Notes under the pieces: generated by a model | Seen by the model: only the letters and a program-made list of their open reading frames with translations | What the model was told of the DNA's origin: nothing | Database searches by the model: none | Position numbers and translations under genes: made by a program | From: Latrodectus hesperus | Taxonomy: Eukaryota > Arthropoda > Arachnida > Araneae > Theridiidae | NCBI GenBank assembly: GCA_037975125.1 | Contig: CM075853.1 | Span: forward strand, 24,131,399 to 24,195,398 | Length of the DNA stretch: 64,000 nucleotides | Reading direction: 5' to 3' | Part shown: positions 1 to 12,200 of the stretch, piece by piece | How positions within the stretch are numbered: the first letter of the stretch is position 1 | Layout: every line of letters starts with the position of its first letter

Positions 1-2383
1 AATATGGAATTACAGTAAGTCCAATATTATATTTAATTGAAATTATTAAAGAAATTATATTTAAAATGAAAAGTGTTCCATACAACAAAGAAACAACCAA
101 AATCTTGTGTATAGTGAAGTAAGAAAAGATGAGATTTCTGGGAAATAATACAATATTGTTGAATACCATTTTCAAAAATGAATATTCAACAAAGCTGTAT
201 TTTTTCTTTTTGAATAGTGACGTCAAACTCAGGCTTCTTCATTTGGTTGCTACAGTAAAAAGACTGATTCATATTATTTTTAGCTCTGTGATTGCAAATG
301 AAATTTTGTTTCTGATTTTGCAAATTTAGAAAATCCAACTATAAATAACATTAATTATATAAATTACAGTACTACTGATACTATTTTGTTTTCTGGGTTA
401 TGCTGTAGAGTTATACATTCTAAACTGAATAAACGAATATATATTTAATTGTACGAATATGAAGGTTTATTTTAAATGTGAATGTGGTTAAATCTTATAA
501 TAAGAAAATATATACTTGGAGAGATCAGTTAGATACCACTTTATACACAAAATATCCATGCTGCATATGAAGAGTTGTAAATTTATAAGCAAAATAAATA
601 TTCTAAATTTTAGCTAGAAAATAATGAAAGTAATACTGAATTTCAAACACATTAAAATGTATAAATGTTAATCTATTCATCAGAAACATAAAACTCAAAT
701 TTGCAAAGCTTTGCAAAATTTAATTACTTTTGCTTTTTCTTTCAACAGCCACCAAATACTTAAAACATTATCAAACTTAAAGTAATGCTAAATTAATATT
801 GATGTTTAATTTTGTATTTTTTTGAGCACATTGTGTCTACTTTTCAGCCTTTATTCAGATAATACATTAAAAAATTGAGAAATTTTACCCTTTATATATA
901 ATTCCATTAAAAAATTATGAGTTCCAATAAAATATTATCATTATTTAACATATTCTATATTGAGTATAGAAAACTTTCTTTAATAAGAAAGTGCCTACAT
1001 TTTTTAGCTTAATTTTTTTTAAATTATTTTCAGATTTTCGTAAGTGATATTCAATATTAAGATGCATCAATCTATTAATTATACTATAATTATGTTAATA
1101 ACTGCATTTTCATCATTAATAATATTATCAAAGTAAACTACATTACCTTTAGTACCACTTATGTTATTGTTCATGTCATGATATGAACAATATCACAGGT
1201 GGTACCAAAGATAGGGAGATTAGGAAAACTTAGAAAAGTCTTCCTAAACATTTCATTTACCATATCATTCTCTGAATTCTTCACCAAGTAGCAATTTAGT
1301 CAGATTTTTTATGTTTCTTGTTAAGTTTAGCTTTAATAAACTTCATGGATGTAAAGTTTGAAAAATTTGTAAATTACTAACTATTCCTTGAATTTTGCCA
1401 AGAATTATCAATATTCTCCTTAAGTACCAACTACTGAGGATTTTCATTAAGTTAAGTAACATTTTCTATTTAAATCTATTATGATACCCATACTAGAGAT
1501 ATCTAGTACATAGAGCCAAAATGTAAGTTTAAAAATATTTAATAAATTACTAAAAGAACTAAAGTAATTCTTTGAAATTGATTAAATTTTATAAGTAATC
1601 TTTCATTTCTTTAAGCAAGAATAATGAAAATGTAAATTGCTTTACAGCTTTTACTTTCATTTAAATAAATATTCTTATAAATATATACAGTAATATGAAA
1701 ATCTGTTAGAATAAATTTCTTATTAATGAAGAGAAATTCTCCTTCCACAATTGAAAAATATGAAATTTAATATTGGGTACACTGTTTAAGTTCCTGAAAT
1801 GTTAAAAATAGGACTAAAATTGTTTTACACATGTTTTTGCCTTCATTAATTTCAATCATAATTCACTTTACAGAAATAAATTTATCATCAAACTTTTCTG
1901 TAATCTAATTTATTAGTTTAAAATATGAAAATGAATTGTAAGCAAATAAAATGGATTTTTAGAATACATAAAATGCTTCCTAATAAAAATATTTTGAGAA
2001 ATATAATATATACATTGCTCAATTTTCATACTATGCATTACTCTATTCTTTACACATCATTTTTATCTATCAATAAAAATTTAATATATATATATATATA
2101 TATAAAGAAAAATTTTATGTTATAGGTTCTAACAGGAGCAGTTCTTGCTATACTTATCACAGCACCTCTTGGAGCGACTGCGATAGCTTTGCTAGCACCA
2201 AAACTGTTAAGTGACACTTCTTCTACAACGTCAGTTCAAAAAAGCAATGCAGATAATAAAGATTGTACATCAATTCCCATGTATGACCCTGTACAGAACT
2301 CCTATGGGACCAAAGATGACAATAAACTGTCCACTATTTATGGGGAGGGCAGCAATGAAGTTACCTCGTCAGAAAAGCTATGA
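1..2383 (+). CDS. SLC9B-type Na+/H+ antiporter, 3' end of gene (paralog A)
   Basis: C-terminal end of a sodium/proton antiporter of the SLC9B (NHA/NHEDC) family, a multi-pass membrane protein; the rest lies left of the window. Bases 1-14 are the end of the penultimate exon (reads YGIT) followed by the donor GTAAGT at 15-20. The intron runs 15-2125 and ends TATAG. The last exon is 2126-2383 and encodes 85 residues plus a TGA stop. It opens with VLTGAVLAILITAPLGATAI, the last transmembrane helix of the family, followed by a polar Ser/Asn/Asp-rich cytoplasmic tail. The same exon boundary and phase are used by the complete paralog on the opposite strand (ILTAAVLSIMMTAPIGAALI), so assignment is firm. 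A possible poly(A) signal AATAAA lies at 2562-2567. The intron contains a short TA repeat (2085-2104) and nothing else recognisable. Confidence 0.92.
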
Positions 2384-5300
2384 CACTAGAAAAACATTTT
2401 TTTTAATGTTTAGCAATTAGACTGCCTTAAGCCCTGCCTCTTCACTCATTTTAGTTTCAAGCCTTGGATTTTTCATTTCAAACGGAGATTTCATAGTGCA
2501 TCAATAAGTGTTACTATATTATTTTAATCTTGTTTTACATTTCATACACTTTCTGAGATCAAATAAAAACATTTATAGTCATAATTTATTATGCACGATG
2601 AATATTTGGAAAAGATTTATAGTTATGGCTGCAACGAAATTCAGCAATGAGAGATGAGACTTACTTCTAAGATTGTCACAGTTAATAAATATTTCAACCA
2701 ATCCCATTTGTTAAGTTTAGTGAGGTTTAATTCTCACCCAATCACATGTATTGTGTATGAAGGCTAACAAGACATGAACTTACATTTTAAAGTGGATTTT
2801 GAGCCATTACAAACATCCAAGGTGGGAATTAAATCCACAAACCTTTGATCAGAGCACCAGCTCAGTATCAATCTGGTTGAAGCAGAACAGTTAAAAGAAT
2901 AAAAGAACAAAATTGCCTAATATAAAATAGATACATGTTTTTAAATATCACTATTATAAAAAATATTCAATATACTTAGCACTGAATTCTTGATTTGTTT
3001 CATAGTCGAGCAACACTCAAACAGTTTGATTATAAGAAAATATGATTTTAAAACTATGTGCCTCTTCTGTAATTTGATCATTTTGAATCTAAGCAAGAAA
3101 AGCTCAAAATTTAAAGAAAAAACACCTAATTTATAATTACTACCTTTTTTATTAATTCATAAGTATTAAATACAACTTACAGCATCAAAATTATAATTTA
3201 TTAAAAACTGAGATACACACACAATATTTTAAACTAAAATTAAGTTCATTAAACAATATATTAATTTTACATTTAATTAATAGTAAATAGATATGCAATT
3301 TCGCTCCATATAATTTTGTGAAGACTTAAATATAGCTATCTTCATAAAAATAAGAAATCACTAGTCATTTTTTAAAATATAACCTGTGGGTTATAAGTGA
3401 CAACAGACAAAAATAATTTGAACATAAATTTGTGAGTTGTTAGTAATATTTTTCATCAAATTTTAAAATATTTATTCTGTAAAATAACTTGAACCTTTTC
3501 AAATAAGAATTTCAAATTTCTAATTTGAGTCGTTGTAATAAATCTATAAAGTATTTTTCCTTTTCCTAATCCCAAAACAGTATTTTTAAATTGGAATTAA
3601 GTCAATTATAAAAATAATTAATTATGTTCTTTAAATATAAATAATCTTTAAAAAAATTAACTCAAAAATTATCAATATTTCATACCACAAATTTGAACAT
3701 TAACATACTATTTTTTGTCGATTTACATAAAATCAATATGAAAACTGTTTAAAGGAAAATTTTAGTTGTTAAAAAACAATTAATTCAAAACATTTAGAAA
3801 TTGCTACAAAATTAAATTAACAGGGTGATAATAAGGAATCTTGTATGCTTTGTAATTTAATAATACATAAACTATTTTTTATTCACATATTTATTTCAAT
3901 ACTACATAAAGACTAGAAAAGCAGAGAAAGACAATAGGGAAAACAACTTTCAGAAAATATAGTGATTTTTTTCACTACAAAAATACTAAAAATACGACAG
4001 CATACTTTAAAGATAAATATAATTCATAAGAGACACATATAAGAATTATGAATTTCTTATTAAAACATTTTGTCATTAATTCAATTTCAGTGAAAAAATG
4101 TAAAAAATTTAAGAACAGTAATATTTGAAAAATAAAAATTGATGTACTTAATTTTAATAAAGCATAAGACTTCAGCATAAAACATTAAAGTAATGAAAAT
4201 ATTTTGCACTATGGTATTTTTATAAAATTTAAAAATATGCAAAAAAATCATTAATAGTGCTTACGTTATGATTTCTATATTGATCAACTTATCATATTAT
4301 ATTTTAATTGTTATCACAAATTAAAATGTCTTTAATAATATGAAAAATCTTTTTATTAATTTAAATAATCATAATTTCCAGAAGAAATGCAGCAGTATTT
4401 AAGCATTTAAAGATTAAATTTTAGAAATGAGTGCAACGTTGTAGCAAATTTTTAGCCACAATATGTGCACTAAAAATAAAAATGTTCTTTTGTAATTTGC
4501 AAATTGGATAAGAAGTGTGTTGATATCAACAATAATATCAGGATTCAAAGATGCTGAAACTGAGTCTCAAAATAAAGAGAGTATACATCAAGACGTATGT
4601 GACAACTTGATAGATTTGCTCCATCTAATTGGATATTTAGACTAAAATTTGTGAAATTTTCTTAACATGAAGTGGGAAGAATAAAATTTTTTGATATTAA
4701 AATTATGCTGTTGGCTAAAATTATTGTATTTACCAGAAGAAAAATTTTAACTTTTAATTTTCTATTAAATTTTATACATTGTTGTGGCAATATTCTTTGA
4801 CATAGAACAAATGTCAAATGTTTCTTTTCATGAGCATATTAGTGAAAAATGAATACATGTTCAACATTCACATCTATAATTTATTTTTGAATTGTATTTT
4901 CCTTTTAAGCATTTTTCTCAATTGATAAGACAAACATCATAAAGCATGGGTCAAAATTTGGTGACAATAATACTTACAGCATTGCCATTTTTCATATATT
5001 TGCAGTTTGAAAAGCTGTGCAGTATTTCTGAACAATTTAAAAAAAATTCTAAGGCATTTCCGATTAAGTGTGTGTTTACACTAATGCTGTTATCCTAATG
5101 GAAATTATGAGAATAAAAAAATCAATTTCTTTAAAATAAAAAAGAAATAAAAGAAATAAATAAATAGGAAATAAAAACATAATCAAATTTGTGTAAGGAC
5201 ATTTTAAATAATCGAATATTTTTATGAAATTATTACCAACAGCAGCTAAAGAGATTTTCAAGAAATAATTAGATCTGAAAATATTGTAAATTTATGATGT

Positions 5301-8182
5301 AATAATTAAGTAGCTTAAGCAAAAATAATAATAAATGTTTAATTAGTCAAAGGCAAAAAATTGTAAAAAATTCATGAGAAATGGTTTGTTGAAATAGTTG
5401 TATTAGAAATCTAGAGCTTTTTAAGGCTTAAGTAATATAATTTAAATATATATAATTAGTTTATTTCATAGTTAGTTTAAATGTATCATTTATTTTCTTA
5501 AGAAAGAATAATTTTTTTCACACATAATATTAAGTATAAAGATCTTTAGATTTTTCCCTCTACTGAAAATGTTTTTAAGAAATAAAATATATTTCATTGT
5601 TGTATCATACAGAGTTTTCTTTCTAATATATTTATCACCAGATAAATAATTATTCCAAAATGAAATAATTAAACACTGTAAATTCTGGTAAAAGCATGTA
5701 TTAAGATGAAATAATTAGAATTACATCCACAAATGTTATACTGCAATTAGACTTTGAATAATATCCTCGATAGTGTCACTTATAAAAGTATATGTAATTA
5801 AACTTTTCATTCATTCATGAGGATTTTTCTAATAAATAAAAATGTTTAATAAGAGAAGGATTTCTTTAAATTTTGAAAATTAAATCAAATTAAGAAAATT
5901 AAGTAATTAAAATATAAAAGTAAAGAATTAAAAAAATTCAACCCAATTTGTAAGGAATATTTTAAAAATCAAATATTATTTACAGAACATAGAGATTTAA
6001 TTTGAGTTACCTGAAATTCGTTTTCAAAAATTTGTTTTCATTTTTTTAGTTACATGATGCTTGAACAAAGTACAATAATGTTAATAAATCACACATAGTG
6101 TTAAATTACTTAAAACTGAAAATTAATATAATTTCTACAAATATGGGAAATATCACATAAGTTTTTAATTAAATTCAGGAATAAAATTCATGAGTAAGAT
6201 GTACAAAGTTGAACAAGATTTCCAGTAAAATTTAAGGTACATTCAGATATTATTTTAAGTTCAAACAAATGAAAAATATGTAACACGGAATAAATAAATC
6301 ACACTGATATAAATATATTAAAGAAACACATGTTGATTTATGATACTAAATCACTCTTATATTATTCAGTCATGTATTCAATTATATGCAGCTAAATCAT
6401 ATTGAATATAAGCAGAATATATAGAAACATGTTATTTTTAAGAATAATTCAAAAACTTAATTTATTTAACCCAGAGATTTGGCACAGTTATAAGTGAGAT
6501 TGAGAGAAGATTTTCATAAAATTAAGAATCATAATATATTGATAATTTTGAAAAGTAATTTCTATTCTTAGAAAAAATATATAAAAAATATGGCAATAAA
6601 TTATGTATATAATTTATGAAGAACAGTAACAAAAATAAACTATACAAATAAACATAATAACTAAGATTCATTAGAATTTAACTTCTGCAATATAAATATT
6701 GCAGTAAAATCTTGCTAACACAAATGGTCCAAGACATTTTCTATGAAAAAATGATTAAACCTAGTTATAAATTATAATAAAATTTTCATTGTATTTTCCT
6801 TATTTAATGAGTTTAAATATAATGTATAAATGGAGAAAGTAATAATAATCATTTGATATCAAAATGAAATCGTTTTAAATTTATTATATTTATGGTGAAA
6901 ATAATTTACATTACAATAGAAATATCACAAGAAAGATTAAGGTAACATTTTTATCATTTTGACATCAACTAAACTGGTATTAAAATAAATTGAATATTTT
7001 TACATTAAAATCAAAAATGATGTTTTAATTTACATATATGATTCCTAAACTTTGAAATTATTTAAACATGTTTATCTTAAAGTTTGCTATTTCATGCATA
7101 TCTAAGGCTAAAATGTTTTAATAAGTTCAGTATTCTATAGTTATGGAATTAGTTAATGAATGAGTTTAATTTGTTTGATAATCAAAAAAATTTGATTATA
7201 CTATTTTAATAAGCATACCAATTAAAGGCACTAATCAAAATATATAAAATTTTATGAATGTGAATTTTAAATATACAAATGCAATCGATTTTTGTTTGAT
7301 TTCATAAAGATTAAACTACAAAGCTAAAAATAATGATAAGAAATAATGCCATTGTTAAAATATTAATTAAAAATTCCTCATATTATAGAATGTTTTTAAA
7401 AGTATTATAATTAAAGACGATTTGAAAAAAATAACAAGAGCATATTCATTATTCTCTGATATACAATAAATATTAATACTGTTTAACATGTGAAATTTCC
7501 TGAATAATTTTTTTCATGAACAATATATAAGTGGGAAGACAAACATTCAGCAGTATAAAACAGTGCATGTAATTCCATAAATATATTATGAATAATGTGA
7601 CATTATTTAACTAAATAAAATAATATTACAGCAATGGTAACTATTTGAAAACAGATGAATATAGAGGAATCCAGTACAATATTTCATGAGCACAGATGAT
7701 ATGTAGAGAATATTAAATATATCACTAGCAATAAGCTCATTTGCGACAGTTTTATAAATTGGAATTTTCTTAATACATTTCAGTCGAATTTAAACCGTAA
7801 AAAAAAATTTTTATCCAATAAAAATGTCCGAAGAGAAATACAATGATAAAAATTTCAAAACTCATAACATAAAAAATAATTAATTGTAAAAAATATCACA
7901 AGTTAAATAACTGTCCTTTCAGTAAAAGGTAAATATTTAAGAAAAGTCTTTCTGAGAATGGCAAAAAGTGTTACATAGATAATCACCATAAAGTAGGTCA
8001 TGGAAATAAACAGCTTGAAAACACATTTATCATTAGTTACTGCTGCAAAAAAAATTATTTTATTAATTTGCATACTTGCACTATAATGAATTTCAAAGTA
8101 TGTTAATGTAAAACTTTATATTGAAACAACTTATAAGAGAAATCTGTACTATAGATGCTTATATAATATTAAATAATGTATA

Positions 8183-8221
8183 TTATAAAATGTAAGTTGA
8201 TGACAAATTTACATTTTATAA
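8183..8221. repeat. Perfect 13-bp inverted repeat
   Basis: TTATAAAATGTAA at 8183-8195 is an exact reverse complement of TTACATTTTATAA at 8209-8221, with a 13-base spacer. The arms are AT-rich, so chance is possible in this background. No coding or transposon context is visible. Confidence 0.5.
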
Positions 8222-8531
8222 ATTGCGATAACACATTTATCAGAAGTTATAGATGCAAAAAAGAATTATTTTCTGTTTACATTCTGTGATTAGTAAATCT
8301 CAATGTTTAAATTAATTTGTTTATTTATAAAACTGTTCTAAAAAAATCATTAACATTTTATGGATTAAATATTCAGAAAGAATAATTCTATTCGAGTGTT
8401 TTAATCTCTGAAAAAATGCTTAGAGAAAAATCTATGGCTATTCATTGAAAATAAAACTAGAAGACGCTTATAAAATATTTAAAAACAGAAAAATATAGAA
8501 AAATGAAACTGTCATTTTAAAATATAAAATA

Positions 8532-8597
8532 ATTGACGTAAGATATAATACTAAAAAAATTCCTGTAAACTTTTTTAGCATTCTATCTTACGCCAAT
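8532..8597 (-). other. Long imperfect hairpin (27-bp stem, 12-nt loop)
   Basis: Left arm 8532-8558 (starts ATTGACGTAAGATA) pairs with right arm 8571-8597 (ends TATCTTACGCCAAT). Of 27 positions 24 are Watson-Crick; the mismatches are 8536/8593, 8546/8583 and 8550/8579. Two of the three are A/C on the + strand and would be G-U wobbles in a - strand RNA, giving 26 of 27 paired. It lies about 680 bases past the stop codon of the - strand SLC9B gene. It could be an RNA hairpin in a long 3' UTR, a precursor-like small RNA, or a tiny fold-back transposon remnant. Confidence 0.6.
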
Positions 8598-9277
8598 AAG
8601 TTTAAGGTGCAGATGTAAATCATCAGGAAAAATTTTGTATGAAAATTGGTATTGAAAATAGAACAAAAAAATTACTAACAGAAGTATATTAAAGGAAACA
8701 AAGACTTCTATATAAATTGTAACGCTATCGATGAAAAATACATAAGCTGCTATAAATGAAATTATATAGGAGAAACAAATATAACTTTTCCAGACCCTTT
8801 TCTTAAAAAGAAAATTTTTTCAAAGATTAGATAATCACTCACAATCTTAAAAAGAATATTTTCAGTTTCAAGATTGATTATACATATAAAAGGTAATAAT
8901 TATACTTTAATACTTATTGAAAATATTTCAAATGTTTCCATAAATTTTAAAAATTATCTATTTTAGGTTTCATCCATTGTTAAAATATCAATTTATAAGA
9001 TAAAAAAAAGTTTTATATTCAGTGTACAGAGCATTTATGAAACATACCACAAAATAGTTTAATATTTTATTAAATTCCATGTATAATCCAGTGAACATTT
9101 TTAAAGGTTTCAGTTATTTTTATCAATGGTCAAAATATTTAAATATTACAATACACAAAAAATATTTATCTAAGGAAAATTTCATATTAAAATTACATGA
9201 TAAAATGAAATGATAAGAAAAATAAATGCATAGAATTCAAATATAAATAACATACTCTAATGAAATTTCAATGTTAG

Positions 9278-12200
9278 TTAGATTTTACTGTTTTGTGCAA
9301 GGCTTTCATTGCTTCCATCTGCTTCTACTTCAGATTTCTGCTGACTTTTTCTCCTAGACTGAACATCTTGAGTTAATAATCTAGGGCCTAAAATAGCTAT
9401 TAGAGCAGCTCCTATAGGAGCCGTCATCATTATAGATAAGACTGCAGCAGTCAATATCTACAGAAAAAAATATAAACATGTATATGGATATTGGTAAATT
9501 TCAATTTTTAATCAATACAAGAAAATCAAATGCAACAATATATTTTTATAAAAATTTAGGGTGGAAGCAATTTATTTTTATTGTGTGCTGAGTTCATGAA
9601 ATTATATATTTATTGCTCAGTATTGACTTAGATAACAAATATACTGATTTATACCAAAAAAATTATAATATTTCCAATGAAATTCTTCAAATATTTTGCA
9701 GTATAAATAAAAACATGATTTATGTGATATTGGATAAAATATTTTAAACTAGTTCACTAAAAAGCTAGATATAACAATATAGAAAATAGCAATAACTTCA
9801 CAAATACAGTAACTAATATAAATTATGACATTATGATATCCTGATTAATTTTTAACATGTTTTATCAATCAATTCAATTAAGCACTAAAAACACTTAACT
9901 TGAATCTAATATTACAATAGATAAAAACAAAGAATAAAATTTTATTACATTTATTCCTAAAAAAAGGCACTACTTTTTTATGTAGTCTTTAGCTAATTAA
10001 AAGAGAAATAATTAAAAATGATGATACACATTGGATTGTGGAATAATGTTAATGTATTTAATACATGAATAAACATAACTGATATGAAGAATAATTTTGA
10101 TTTATAAAATATACATGTAAAAATATATATTATGCAATTGTTAATGAGTATAACTCACTTTTTGAGCATAATCTAACATTTCTTGACTTCCATTACTAGT
10201 GACTACATAATCAAGTGCTTGTGATCCAATAGCAGCCTAGAAAATCATATTTAAATAATGATAATGTAAATTAGTTCATTCAATATATAAACAAAAACTA
10301 TCATACATGCACATACATATACAAACACCAGATGAGCCAAAAGTTTATCAAACCATAAAAATGTTTGAAAAAGGAAGAAATAATGATAAAGATGCATGAT
10401 TTACAAGAAAAAGATAACAAAGAAATCATATTTTATTTAGAAAATAAAAACAAAGTTAGTTTAAAAAATATCTGTTGTTATTTCCAATCTTTCAAAGATC
10501 TAACGGCAGTTAGATCAGATCCATGACACCGTGAAGCCTAGCGAAATCGAGTATCATAAGCGGACATGCGTAAACATCCGCCAAAGCAAATACCAGACAA
10601 TCTAGGATGTTATTGGGGGAAGCCAGCTTCAGATTGCATTTTGTGCACAAAGAAAAGACCTTGCGCCCAGATTCAAATTTCATGCACCTTAGGTGCCCAC
10701 TTAAAAGTCTTGAGACGGTCGTTTGATAATGTCTGTCACCTTCGAAATCTATCACACCCTCGCGGGTCTTCCTGATGAACCAGGCATGGGCTGGAGGGGT
10801 GAGCCAGACTTGCCTGTTTTCTTTCTTCTTGATGGAGAAAATTTCTTTATAAGTAAGTTTGTAGTCACTGTTGGGCAACTCGGAGCAACCTCTTTTGGCC
10901 AAGATATCTGCAACTTTGTTGCCTTGGATGTTAACATGGGAGGGAATCCATTGAAAGTGAACATCCCTGCTCTTGGCCAAATTTTTGAGATTGTTAATTA
11001 TCTCTATGCCCACAAGGTCACATACGCTACGCCAGTCCTGTAGGTACTGAACTTAGCTGCGGCTATCATTGAGGATCCAAATGTCACTAGATATAGTGTT
11101 GTAGAGGATGATCTTTAATGCTTCATTTATGGCGATTAATTCGCTTCTGAATACCGAGCAGTTTTCTGGGTTGTGACTAGAAATCCTGACTGAAAGACTC
11201 TCGATGAAAACCCCACTCCCAGTGTTGTTCAATTCGTCTTTACTGCCATCTGTGTAAACCAAAGTGACATCACTGGGAATGCCTTCTATGACTTCTAGAG
11301 CCAGCTGTTTTAGGTAATCAGGAGCATCAGAGTTCTTGTTTGTGACGGACATGAGTTCAGTTTGGAAGTGAACTTCGGGTAGGTCTTCATTCGGGCTAAC
11401 ACAAGGTTTTAGAGGATTACGATTGGAAAATTATCTTCACACATTTTTTCAGCCAAACTGAATGGGCTATTCTTTTTTAATCTTTGATTATTTCTCCATT
11501 TGCACAAATATTCAGATGTTCGATTTTGATTTTCATAGCTTTTTAATTTGTTAAAATATTTAACTAAGTTTGAGTTTCTCACAAGACAAAGTGGTGGAAG
11601 ATTTGTCTCATAAAGAATTTTGTACTCATAAAGAACTCAAAAAAAATCTAACAAAGGGAATGCATTGACATCCTGAAATGCAATTAACAGGAGATGAGTA
11701 TATTCCATTCATTTATTCAGGCAATAACAAAAATTCAGCATGAGCCTCAGCACACTCTAAGTAGACTCACAACCCCTGTTACAACTGCATGCAGCATGTT
11801 GGAATGAATCGTAGGAACTTCATGACTGAAAAAATATTCAAGTTTAGCCAATGTGAAGGATATGAATGGTATATAAGTAACCCTACACCCTGAAATTTTC
11901 CAATAAGCAGATTTTTCAGCCAGGATCCAATTTTTCAAAGAACTACCAACAATGTGGTTCAGCAATGAAAAATGAGGGGAAATCAGATTGCGTAAAATAA
12001 TTTTACACAAAATCCAATCTTTTTTGGGACCCCTTTCAATTAAACTGAGAACTTTGTAATTATTTCTTTTTCATACAAATTTAAACTTATGAGCATTCTT
12101 TGGTTCATTGGTATATATATATACTCACAAAAGTTAAATATAAGTAGTTAAAAAATAATTTCTTTATATGAGCATTTTCTAAAAATTCTTTGAATAAATT

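Larger units (their letters stand above)
2384..9277. other. AT-rich intergenic region between convergent SLC9B genes
   Basis: About 6.9 kb with no ORF, exon or recognisable transposon that I can support. It should contain the 3' UTRs of both flanking genes: AATAAA at 2562-2567 for the left gene, and its complement TTTATT at 9066-9071 for the right gene. Two hairpins stand out (8183-8221 and 8532-8597, listed separately). Two stretches near 8010-8075 and 8229-8290 share a diverged sequence around AACACATTTATCA, a possible old local duplication. Everything else is simple AT-rich sequence. Confidence 0.7.

Noticed and set aside
10566..11043. Two + strand open frames over the LINE
   Set aside because: They are antisense to the RNase H coding sequence, which has clear motifs on the - strand.
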